Below are positions 1 through 9,968 of a DNA stretch of 64,000 bases, piece by piece. Each line of letters opens with the position of its first letter. Position 1 is the stretch's first letter. Position numbers and translations under genes: made by a program. The DNA is from Candolleomyces eurysporus (Eukaryota; Basidiomycota; Agaricomycetes; Agaricales; Psathyrellaceae). The notes beneath the pieces were generated by a model, which was not told the DNA's origin, searched no databases, and worked only from the letters and a program-made list of their open reading frames with translations. The DNA lies in contig JANBPK010000807.1 of the NCBI GenBank assembly GCA_027579435.1, positions 366,800-430,799 of the forward strand, read 5' to 3'.

Positions 1-3000
1 AGATCCCAGCTCCGCCGCTTCCAGCCAGGAAGACTGCTGTCCTTGGGCTGTGACCAGAACCTTCGTCGCGAAATGAGGGATGCAGAGACTGATAACCTTG
101 CGGTAGTGGTCGGCCGCCAGATCGTTGGTGTTGACTTTGATCCCTTCTTTTAAGGACACGACCAGAGCTGCATTTCCGGCTTTCCATGTCACGTCCACGG
201 ATCGGACAGACACCTTATAGAAGGTGACTGTGAATGTGTGAGTATCACCACGCTACGAGATTCAACGTTTGGCTCACTATCTGGGTCCAGCGGGGGCATA
301 AACTCGTCAGCTGGTGCATTGACATGATCCACGAAATGTAATCGGAAAGAATTCCCTACAGCTGCTAACACCCTAGCTTCGGAAGCTGACAGTGTCCCGC
401 TGAGGGCGCCGACATTAATCTCCCAGATACAGAGGTAGGTAGCGGTCCTCGGCAGGGGTCCAAAGAGGCGATTCGCGACGATATCGATGCCACCGATAAG
501 GAGGGCAGGCTTCCTGCGAGGCGGTTTGACATAAGCAACTTTCTCTGGCAAGTGGTTCTCTATGTATGCCTTGACAGGATCAATATTGAGGGACATTTCT
601 GAGAATCGGCGGTGGTTAATGGTCGTCAAGCCATAAAAAGGCTGCAGCGTACCCATGAAGAAATCATGCAGGCGGATATGGCCTTGCAATTGAGGAAAAT
701 ATTGCAACAGAGAGGCTCCAGTTTGCTCCTCTTCTTCAGCGTCCACGATCGATCTTGCGGAGGAGCTGGACGTTTGATACCCCAAGAAACCTGCAGGCAG
801 CGCTAACATGCCCTGTTCGATATTGAGGAACATTTCGACTTGAAGCATATTATGCTGGAACCCAATTGAATTGATTTGAATAAATCGTAAATAGTGCATC
901 AGACGAACCTTTCCTTCCCGATACTTCAGTACGATGGGATCACCAAGAGGCACTTTCCTCCTCTTCTTATCCAAGAACTCGTACAGCGTGGAGAAATGCG
1001 TAAAGGAACCAATATAGTTGTCCTTCAGCACCATGAAGTAGCGTATAGACCAACCAACGGCTTTCAGCGCGACGCTTGAGGCCTACAAAACAGATGTAAG
1101 AGAAGATCAGAACATGGTAGAAAAGAAAGACCAACCTTCAGGTCAAGTCTAAGCTGGTCAACCCAATCTTCCCTTGTTTCAGAATGATATCGGTACGAGC
1201 CCGATAGATTGAGAGTCTCGGCGTTCAATATGCTGTGACCTTGCTTTGGTGCGTGCAGCGCGTAAGAGTTCCATCGCGGAAGCGAGATATTAACCGAAAG
1301 ACCAGGTGCATCGACGACGAATGGTACAGAAGTCGCTGTGGGTCGAAATTTGTTGGAAGGGATGGTGACCTCGGTTTTCAAGCTTCTCCCTCGCGCAGTC
1401 AACAGAGCTACAACACCGTTAAGGACTACTAGACGTGGGAGCCTAGGGTGGACTCACTATTGTCTTCACGCCGGAGCGGCTTGTCGATGATGTTGTGATC
1501 ATTCAAGTAGAGATTCATTTCATAGTGATGCATTTCAGTCTTCGCTCGGTAGATCATAGGAACGTATTTCTGCCAGTCGGTCGGTGGCCCAGATGCCCAA
1601 TCCTTTCCGAGGTCAGTCAACATGTTGATATGATCTCGAAGCAAGTATAGAATGGGTTGGCGAAGGGTGACCGCAATGGTCCAAGTACGTTCCCCGTTCC
1701 ATTGCAGTGGGGAGGGTAATTCGCACCGCACCTGTAGATTCCGTCAGGACGGTCAAACCATGGATCGAAGCAAGATGCTTACTCGGCATGACTCAGAAGC
1801 CACCAGGGTGATGTCGTTCAGGCTTGAGGCCACTTTGAAAGTGTCAAGGTGAATCTCGACTGTAGCCTCGTACCCTGCAGGGCCTGTAACCATCGGCAGG
1901 ATATAGTTGATTGAAGACCGGTCGCCGACTTCCATGTTGATTGAAGCATTCTCCCTGCGCTTAGGTCTCCCGGGAATCTCAGACTTGCCGTCCCATTGCC
2001 AGTCCTGAATCGCTTATCAGCAAATGGACACCGGTACTGAACACTATTCATATACTCACCTTCGACGGCTCTCTGAACGGGATCTCCAAAGTGGTCTCGT
2101 CTCTGAGTTCGATGAACATATTGAGAGCAGTCCACACCCGTTTGTCGCCTGGTTTCAACTTGGGGGTTATGTCAAAATCCTGATACGTCGAAGGAAAGAA
2201 TATGCGCTGCAACTCCGCTCTCTGCCTGTCTGCCCAAGGTCCATACTTGAGTGCACCACCGTTGATGATAATCTCGAAACCCCACTCCGGAGCAGTGTCT
2301 CCATTGCCAATGTCAATGACGTCGCCTCTGGAGAAAGGGTCGGTATGCGGGAAGGGCGGGACCTCTCCTACAACATCGACATAGTATGTCAGATCCAGGC
2401 TGGGCGTTTCCAAGATGTTCCTTTCTATGGCATATTCGTGCGTAGAGAAGTCAATGCCAATGGGGGTTTCTTGCTCTTCTAGCTTCTTTCTCTTCCCACC
2501 TCGTTTGCTTGAACCGACCTGGCGTTCCAGATGGTGATGCTCCTTTCTTTCGGACAAGTACTCTACCACAAGGTCAAACAACTGGACTTGCTTCCACAGA
2601 CGAACAAAACTTTTGTATGGGCCATATGAAACGGGATTCTTCGTGGGGTTGAAGCTGTTGGTACGTCAAGGTACTGTAGGATCCGAGAAAAGTGATCTTC
2701 GTACCGCTCAATTCTATCGTGCAGCAGCCCGCCAACCGTGGACATAGCATCTGCAAAGTCTTCATTATCCATGAGTCGCACCAAGGCGTTGCGGAACTTC
2801 AGGTTGAGGACCTGTTTGTAAAGGTCGAACTTGGACCGAGACTTCAGGAAAGAATTCTAAGTATTTCGAACACTGCGCGAGAACGCTTTTGGAGACTTAC
2901 ACCAACAACTCCAAAGGTACCCGTGGCTGTATGAAATTCGGCCACAAGCAAGCTCGGGGTCGACGGATTTCCAAGAACAATGGCACCAGTCTTCACCTCA

Positions 3001-3796
3001 ATACCTAGAGGAAGGAGATTCTTGGGGTCGAGATTTGGCAGTTGCTGCCTCAGCCACCCGAACGCGTTCTGAACAGTTATAGGGATGCGTAATGACCGCT
3101 TAGCGGTTGAGGGAGGATAGGTGGAAGCAACGTCTTTAACCCAATTTCAGATACCGTAGAGAAACCAATTGATAATTAACGACGCACCTTGACGGCTTCT
3201 AGGCCTCTGTCTCTCGCTCATCCTCGACGATTCGCGCTTCAAAGGTTCCATTTGAGCCATTATGTTGTCGTATGCTGCAGTCCGATTATACATGTACCAC
3301 TCAAAACCGTCCAGGGAGAGGTGAATACGGCAGGACATCCATGTTGCATCTAATTTACCTAGAAATACCAGGTTTAATTTCTACAGAGCGTAGGTTGTGG
3401 TGGGTCACTCACCATCCTCGCCCAGTGTGTTAGCATGAATGTCTTCCTCACCCGCAGGCTTGCGGATCCAATACCGCCATTGGATTTGTCCCTTCACAGC
3501 CTTGATTGTTTGGTTACTCGAATGGTAGGCAAAGTCTTTGAAGATGATGCGGCCTGCGAGCAGCGAGAAATGGATGGAGCCTGTTGGAGAAACAGAAGGT
3601 CAGGCCAAACAGCGGAGGAAGGAGACTTCGACTACGCACCAATCTCAACCCATATCCCCGAAGCTTCCTGGTTCCAATATAGTATCCGGATAAGCTGCCC
3701 AACGATAAAAGCAATAAAACGGTTCCAGTAGAAGAAGTAGAGAATAAGGGCGATGACAATGCAGATGCATGCGACTAGTAGCCAGTGCGTAAACAT
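1..3796 (-). CDS. CSF1: Csf1/BLTP1-family bridge-like lipid transfer protein, N-terminal part (cut by window edge)
   Basis: The ATG at 3796-3794 opens a protein with a short N-terminus, one transmembrane helix (about residues 5-20, ending LYFFYWNRF) and then a second hydrophobic stretch. After a short intron follows the family hallmark: a block reading GRIIFKDFAYHS, then QIQWRYW and, further on, CRIHLSLDGFEWYMYNRT. This order (membrane anchor, GRI-FKD, WRYW, EW-YNRT) is that of fungal Csf1, the homologue of Tweek/KIAA1109 (BLTP1), very large proteins with a lipid-conducting beta groove at ER contact sites. Coding exons separated by short introns continue to base 1, so the larger part of the gene lies outside the window to the left. 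Each internal exon was not resolved. Family assignment is from remembered motifs; the function is known for the family, not shown here. Confidence 0.88.
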
Positions 3797-4072
3797 AGTC
3801 GCCTAGTAGCGGCCGTTCGGCTCTGACGATTGCGGTCCGGATTCTCTGACAGCGTTGAGCTTGTTGCGTGTCGTTTATGTCGCTGCTGAAGGGATGCTCA
3901 TTCCTCTTCGTTCTGAGCGTGTTTGTGGTAGTCCAAGAAGGTAGTTGAAGGTTGGAGAGATGATGACAGCTCCGGCTAACAAACTCGGCGAGCGAGATCG
4001 CGTCGGCCAAACTGAAACTACGCTTAGACAGTGACCTCACGCATCCTTCCGACGAGCTCGACATTCCTGGAG
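3797..4072. promoter_or_regulatory. Divergent intergenic region between CSF1 (-) and NDUFAF8-like gene (+)
   Basis: The two start codons face away from each other across 276 bp, so this stretch must hold both promoters. No clear TATA box or operator was recognised. Confidence 0.5.
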
Positions 4073-4342
4073 ATGAACAACGTCGCCAACACGACTTCCA
4101 AACCCTTGAGGCCAATCAAGCGGTTAGCATACAACTCCACAGTGACTTGCGCTGCCCAAGCTTCAGTCTATGGGAAATGCATCACCACCAACTACCTCGA
4201 CGTCCACAAGGATATGTGCGCAGAAGAGTTCTCAAAATTCAAGGCATGTCTTCGGGAAGCTGTACGTTTTCATCGCCGTTCTGTCTGTCTGTACTTCGTT
4301 GTTGACTCGAAGCTCGACTTGCTCCAGATGAAACGCCGTTGA
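4073..4342 (+). CDS. NDUFAF8: Twin CX9C mitochondrial protein, NDUFAF8-like complex I assembly factor
   Basis: Two exons (4073-4261 and 4328-4342; intron gtacgt...ccag) give a 68-residue protein, the usual size of this family. The middle of the protein carries two CX9C motifs, CAAQASVYGKC and CAEEFSKFKAC, the signature of small intermembrane-space proteins oxidised by the Mia40 relay. The particular pattern (Y-G before the second Cys, then an F-x-x-F/L-x-x-C helix) matches human NDUFAF8, which works with NDUFAF5 in complex I assembly. The start at 4073 is preferred to an in-frame ATG at 4031 because the shorter protein fits the family. The last exon encodes only five residues, ending KRR. It is divergent from CSF1 and convergent with the next gene, 133 bp away. 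Confidence 0.82.
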   Translation: MNNVANTTSKPLRPIKRLAYNSTVTCAAQASVYGKCITTNYLDVHKDMCAEEFSKFKACLREAVRFHRRSVCLYFVVDSKLDLLQMKRR

Positions 4343-4475
4343 TTACACAGTCAAAACCACCTCGCAACGCTACGCACTATCGAAAAATAATGATATTACA
4401 GGCTGTCTATCGAAGCTCGCAACCAAACCAACCGCCTGTTACGGAGAACAAAGTACTAATAATTATTCCAAACGC

Positions 4476-5571
4476 CTACCCCGAGGCATCCTCCATATCA
4501 ATCGCCCCCGGAATCCTATTCTCCCGTCTCCCGCCTCCTCCTGCCGCACCTTCAGGCCTCGCACCTCCTCTCGTTCCTCTCGTAATAGAAGTAGAGACAA
4601 TAGTACCAGTGTTAGTCCGTCGTGGTAGCTCCCCGCCACCCATAACCTCCGCCGTGCTCCTCCTCGCCAACGCCGCCTGGGACCGCATCAACATCCGGAG
4701 GCTCGCAGGTATCCGTACAGACGTCGTATTCGGGAGAGGTAGACCACCACCGCCTGAGGACGAGGAGTCTGAATCGGAGCGTGTCATAATAGGTGGAGGT
4801 GGGTGTCGGAGACGGGTGATGAGAGGGTGGAATCGTATGTCGATGATATTATCGTCTGAGGGTCCATTTAGTGTTGTCGTTCCGTTTTTACTGGTTGAAT
4901 ATGTAGTGCTTGCTGCGTTGCTGAAGAATCTTCGTCTTCTTGACGAGCTGGGCGTTGGTAGAGGTGAGGTGATGGGGGTTGGTAGGCCTGAGGGGAGTGG
5001 TGTAGAGGGTTCTTCGACAGGGAGCAATATGTCCTCCGCCTGCGAAGAGCTGGTCGCCACCGCTGTTTCGTATGATATTGTGAGAACGGTCCACTGCATG
5101 AATAGAATGGCGAAATCCAGTGTAATGAGTTGTAGCCTCGACGCCGTGTGCGCTACACAACCCTCGGTTAGCAAGACTCCCACTAACATGAGCAATGGAC
5201 TGTGGTGACATACCCATCCCAACGAAGTCAAGGATGATTGCCCTTCCCTCCATCGCACCATAGACGATGTGCGTGTAGAAATTGGGTATGTTGAGGACGA
5301 AGACGACGATCCAATGAAACCGCAGCGAACAGGAAAGGTCAATGTCTTTCGGCTTCGAGCATTGAAACTGGGATATGATCCTGAACACGAATCCCAATAT
5401 CGATGGCGAGAGGAAGAATGATAGTGTATGGAGCTGGTATAGCAGGCTGTCGACCTAGTAGATAAATCATGGCAGCTAGACTGAGTATGGGGCAATATCG
5501 CCGATGAAGCTGCACACGATGCTCACCGCACTGACAAGATGCTTCCGTTGAGCATACTGGCGCTTGTGCAT
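4476..5571 (-). CDS. DUF1746 multi-pass membrane protein, probable Dsc E3-ligase subunit
   Basis: Three exons (5527-5571, 5214-5454, 4476-5152) join in frame to a 320-residue protein. The N-terminal 130 residues hold the conserved part: LLYQLHTLSFFLSPSIL, then a membrane stretch WIVVFVLNIPNFYTHI, EGRAIILDFVGM and LQLITLDFAILFMQWTVLTISYE. This arrangement (L-Y-Q-H, LDF-G, LLDF) is what I know as fungal DUF1746. From memory, the fission-yeast member is a subunit of the Golgi Dsc E3 ligase involved in SREBP activation; treat that link as inference. The C-terminal half is low complexity, rich in Ser, Gly, Pro and Arg (poly-S at about residue 240, GGGG), and probably disordered. The final G-S-rich exon is uninterrupted to TAG at 4478-4476. 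Confidence 0.72.
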
Positions 5572-5959
5572 GTCATCTATCGAAAGTGACCNTGACGAGC
5601 TATTTATTATCTCCGCCGTCGCCGATGTAAGCGAGGATAAAGAAAGAGGGCAGGCAGAACGAGGAGTCGGTGAAGTGAAGTGTCAGGAAGCCATGGTGGC
5701 ACTGCTCACCAAGCAATTGATTGTCGTGGGTCTTATGATCGCTCGGCGAAGCTTCAGCCTGAAAACAGTTGAAACAAGTCCCTTTAAATGCGTAGATCTA
5801 AGTGGTCCGTTCAAAACAGGAAAACCTTAAGTGGGTTGCATAAAGTACAAGGGCCAAAAAGCGCTAATGATTAATGATTGTCCGTCCGGGTATGAATGTA
5901 TTGAATAGAGCAAAGTAGATCTAAGAAGCGAAAATCATGGGTGCTATGCTGGGCGTCAT
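5572..5959. other. Intergenic, upstream of the DUF1746 gene
   Basis: 388 bp between two minus-strand genes; presumed promoter of the DUF1746 gene and 3' end of the next gene upstream. An N at 5592 lies here. No other structure seen. Confidence 0.4.
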
Positions 5960-7195
5960 TCATCGTAGAAGCGATTCTGGCTGGCCTGGTGGGGTATGCT
6001 GAGGCTCCGGGAATGTTGCGACATATTGCGGGAGCGACTCCGATTCCGTATCCTCCTCCGCAGATGGTGGGCCATAGGGCGACTTGATTTCGGAACGTCT
6101 TCGCTCTTTTTCGGCCTCAGTCAAATCCGCAAGACTGACAGTGGTGGAGTCTCGCTCTGCGAGTTCAATCCGAGACTTCTCTTCTTCTGAGATATCTCGG
6201 TGTGTCCATGAGCCTCCACCATAACCTACTTCGATAGGAGGTGGTGGTCTCAAGTCGTCATCGTTGACGAGCGTTCGATCGGTGGCGAATCGCGAATGCT
6301 GACTCGGAGCGGATCTGGGGACTTCAGCGTAAGGATCGAACTCTTCGTCTCGTTGGCCCAAAGGCAAATAGACTGATGATGTTGCCCTGGAGTCATCGTA
6401 GAAGCTGCGATTTAACGGTCGCAAGCTAAACGCGCTGTCGGTTGCTCTCTTCGACTCCCTGAGCATTCGCTTCTCGCGCTTATCGCGCTGTACATAGTTC
6501 AACCATCTCGTTACAATGATGGCGCCGTCTAGAGAGTTCATAGATCAGTCGTCTCCTCTAGGGGAACATAGATTCTGATACGCACACAACTCCGCCAGCA
6601 AGACTATGGCTGCAATGACGATATAGACCGTAGCGGTGATGCGTAGCAACCCCCGGCAGTCATTTTGGGCCTCGTCGTCGATAATGGTCTCATCGCAGCC
6701 AACTCTGGTAGCATTTCTTTGGAAATCTATGACTACGTATCCAAGGTATGCTGCAGCTCCAATGTTCAGGAAGAAGTGCCCATACAGGATGTAGGCATAC
6801 GTTTGGATGAAGGATTGCTTTTGAACGATGGATCCGACGAATCTGAGCATGATTTTGGACTGAGATAATTCTAGGATGAATGTGTCGGCAGAGAAACATA
6901 CCCGAGGATTGAGGCGAGGAATAGTATGGTCTCGACGAGCCCTGCAACTACAAATGCAGCGCGCTCTCCCGTGGTCATACTGGCAGCCGGTGCTACGATA
7001 GATCTGTGAGCACAGAATCCCGACCGAGTATTGAAGCAGTTTCTACTTACCAGAAACCTGGAACCACAACACAATAGAAAGCAGCCCCGCAACCAATATC
7101 CCAATCGCCGACATGGCGATGACCCCAAATCGTACTGGCAAGCAGCAACAGAAGGTCTTTCCGCCGAGTATCCATTCCCGATAACTGAAAGGCAT
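5960..7195 (-). CDS. Four-helix membrane protein with acidic cytosolic tail, function unknown
   Basis: Four exons (7051-7195, 6902-6992, 6586-6842, 5960-6528) join without frame break to 353 residues. Four hydrophobic segments are visible: near residues 20-45 (AIGILVAGLLSIVLWF), 55-80 (VAGLVETILFLASILGFVGS), 90-120 (YILYGHFFLNIGAAAYLGYVV) and 145-170 (TVYIVIAAIVLLAELYGAII). The last 180 residues are hydrophilic, with many Glu/Asp/Arg, a PPPPIE stretch and a Pro/Gln-rich end. The splice sites were chosen because nearer acceptors gave stops. It resembles uncharacterised fungal four-helix membrane proteins; no enzyme motif is seen, so no function is proposed. Confidence 0.7.
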
Positions 7196-7920
7196 GGTTT
7201 CAGTGGGGGAGGTGGTGGTGGTGGTTGTAAATGGTGAGCGTCGAAGAGGCGTCAATGGACCGCTTTGTCTACGGAAAGCTATGCAATGCTTCCATGACTG
7301 CGTGTTTCGTGATATCAGCGCTCCGCTATGCAAATGCCCAGCCTTCCGTTTCGCCCGGTGGCCATCGAAACCGAGCCCACATGCACAATACGGGCCACGT
7401 CCACTCAGACACTGGCATCGACGACGAGAACGTTAGCTAGTCTCTCAGGTTGCAAATCTCAGTGGAGGCCGGCATGGGCCCGGCTCGATGCCGGATGCAT
7501 TCATTTTATTCAATCAGGGCCGGGGCTTTAGCCTAGTATGTGTGGGAGCCAGTGGTGACGAGCAACCTCTCCGCATGAGCCTCTTCTTCTTTCGCCACCG
7601 TTAGCCTTGAAAGCTTCACGCCAGCACGACGACTCCTGCGTTCGACGGCCCAGCCCACGACCGTTTCGCCGTCAGTGCTAGCGAGTGCTAGCTGCCTGGA
7701 TTGATGCCCACACCGCACTCAACTCCCCTCCTCCGAGCCCTCAATTCTGCTTCGGGTACGCCTGATCTCTTCTTGCGAAAATGCACCGAGGAAGTGCTCT
7801 GACATCGTAATCTTTGAAGGAGCTGCGACTTTCACTCTCTTCTGGTGCGAAGCAGTGGCTATGACATTCGTCTGATGCTGATGAGGGTTCTTTGTTTCAA
7901 TGTTTGCGTCCTGAAGGGAG
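7196..7920. other. Intergenic between divergent membrane-protein genes; 5' exon of DUF6533 gene probably inside
   Basis: 725 bp with only short overlapping ORFs on both strands. The first coding exon of the DUF6533 gene should lie here, but no ATG-initiated exon could be joined to the exon at 7921 without guessing. Confidence 0.35.
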
Positions 7921-9268
7921 TGGTTCATTACATTGGACGATGAGGTCGAGTTGATTTGGTCGTGAGTGGTGATAATGACCGTTATCTTTCGCTCAAATCA
8001 ATGACGGTGCAACCGCTAGAAGACCCCGATCAGCTTGGGTGAAGTGGCTGTACCTTTTCGCAAGATACTATCCTCTCGGGGCGTCACTGTACGTTCTTCC
8101 TTTGCTTAGGGTCAATGCTAGCAGCTAACGCAAGATTTCAGCGCAGCTCGGTCCGTCGAGGCAGCCGTGATCTTCCGGTATCCTTTGAAACTTAGTTGTT
8201 TGAAAGTATGGTACTCTTGTCAAGTCGTTGTAGCGCTGCACGCAATGGTTGCGCTTGAGATTGTTCTCATGACCCGAGGTAAGGAAATGCCCTGCTGAGT
8301 TCATGGTTCTCGCTGAAACCCTGCTTTAGTTTACGCTCTTTACAACCGACCACGATGGATGCGACTTTTCTTTACGGCCCTTGTCGTTATAGAGAACGTT
8401 ATCGTCATGGTTGGCTTGTTTGTCCACTACCCATGGCCAGGCAGGTATTTTCTTGCGATATATGTGGCTACGAAGCTTCCCCCATCATTTTCCTACTTTG
8501 GGTAGGTTTCAATCCCACATAGCATGGATGCACCTAGCTGAATTTCGTCTATGCAGATTTTGCACTATCGTCATTCAAGTTGTCATTCTCTACTTTACAC
8601 TCTTGAAGTACCTGACAGGGAACTGGAAAACCGTTCCCATAGTCAAACTCATGTTTCGGGATGGCACACTTTCCTTCACTATTCTCACAAGTACGCCACC
8701 CCAACATACACTTTTGACAGCTTGTGTAACCTCCACTTTAGTCTTCAGTTTGTCGATGTCGGTGTTGACCGTCAAAGATAATCCGTATGCTGTTCCTGGA
8801 TACTCGTGAGTACCTCTTGCCAACTCGCACCTACACTTGTTCACATTATGAATCATTGCCTTTAGTTGGCTTCTAGCATCCATTTCATCCGTTGTAAGTC
8901 TTTGACACGTGTCCTGCTTGCCGTTGCTCACTGGAATTCCATAGACATGTCGTCTCATCATCAACTTGCAGCAATTAGGGCCTCGGGAAAACCCCGATGG
9001 TTCGACTGGTATCCAATTTACGACATTCCTTGCCGAAGACTACCCATCGACATCGACGAGGGTCCTGTCTCCAGAGAGCTCGTGCTCTTACCATCCGACG
9101 TCCACCTCTCATAACTCACAACCATCGACATCGAAGAGGGTCCTGTCCCCAGAGAGCTTGAGCTCTTACCATCCGACGTCCACCTCTCATATATCACAGC
9201 TCACTTTCGACCCCGCGAATGCGAACACGCCGGAAAAACGTCGTTCGTCCAGCAACCCAATGCCTTGA
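7921..9268 (+). CDS. DUF6533 multi-pass membrane protein (5' end unresolved)
   Basis: The exon at 7921-7961 reads WFITLDDEVELIW, the signature that opens the DUF6533 domain of Agaricomycete membrane proteins. It is followed by exons at 8020-8088 (VKWLYLFARYYPLGAS), 8142-8278, 8330-8501 (VYALYNRPRW), 8557-8690, 8742-8805, 8866-8893 and 8945-9268. They join in frame to about 330 residues with several hydrophobic helices and the conserved late motif CRLIINL. The tail contains a perfect-phase duplication of 26 residues (see the 78-bp repeat). The family is abundant and of unknown function in mushrooms. The first exon is not assigned: the frame upstream of 7921 has stops, so either an intron or decay lies there. 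Confidence 0.7.
9044..9199 (+). repeat. 78-bp tandem duplication inside the DUF6533 gene
   Basis: Two direct units of 78 bp (9044-9121 and 9122-9199) differ at only a few positions. The length is a multiple of three, so the frame is kept and 26 residues, rich in Ser/Thr/Pro, are doubled in the cytosolic tail. Confidence 0.9.
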
Positions 9269-9968
9269 ATGCTCGTGTATGATAGTTTTTCACTGCGTGG
9301 AATTGAATCCTAAGCTCCTCTACGTTAATTTGTATTTAAAAGCTGAATTGAACTCACAGCCGGCTCCCTGAGCGAATTTTTAACGCGCTCACACTGCAAG
9401 AGGCGGAGCTTTCACATACCGTGACAGAGGTCTGGCATTGTGGCAGACAGATTGACTTTTGTGCTCCTACGGTGGCTTTGTCTTTGCCAGAGGCACAATG
9501 AAGTCATCGGCCCATGTTTCCTCTGAGTGCTCATCATATTCCATCAAAAACACCAGCTAAACAGAGGATATACACACATTATCATGGCGGCATAATTTAT
9601 GTATCTTGGAAATTAGCTTATCAAACACCTCGCAAAGAAGGAGACAAAGAGAAGAAACAAAAACCCATTTAACAGGGCTGTGCCAGCCGGTCACAGTATG
9701 GAATAAACACTGCAAAGGTCAATTGGTCTGTCACATTGCCGCGCTATGTCACGATTCAAGTTTGCAGAACCACCTTCTTTCTTGCAATGCCAAGTTTAAG
9801 CGTATTTACGTGTTATTTATCTCTGTTATTTACGAAAGCCAAAGTCCCTCGAGGCAGAAATCCTTTTGGATTCAAGCTTGATCTCGTCCACCAGCCGCTC
9901 ACCTCTCCTTCCAGTGACTTCGCTCTTTGCTCTGCTATCTCAACCATCTGCTGGCCAGAACAGTAGCT
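9269..9968. other. HDAC upstream region, mostly occupied by a TIR element
   Basis: 700 bp between two plus-strand genes. Positions 9392-9789 are the TIR-bounded element. The remaining roughly 180 bp before the HDAC start codon are the closest promoter sequence and include pyrimidine-rich stretches. Confidence 0.5.
9392..9789 (-). mobile_element. Non-coding TIR-bounded element, copy A (MITE-like)
   Basis: On the reverse complement this 398-bp stretch aligns along its whole length with 38171-38562; long blocks are identical or nearly so, for example CATACTGTGACCGGCTG and AGTCAATCTGTCTG. Both copies end in inverted repeats of the form CACTGCAAGAAAGG / CCTTTCTTGCAGTG (here more diverged). There is no open reading frame of note, so it would be non-autonomous. 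Clear target-site duplications were not found. It ends about 180 bp before the HDAC start codon. Confidence 0.75.

Noticed and set aside
4339..5208. 289-codon ORF on the plus strand
   Set aside because: Antisense to the low-complexity exon of the DUF1746 gene; no intron or domain logic.
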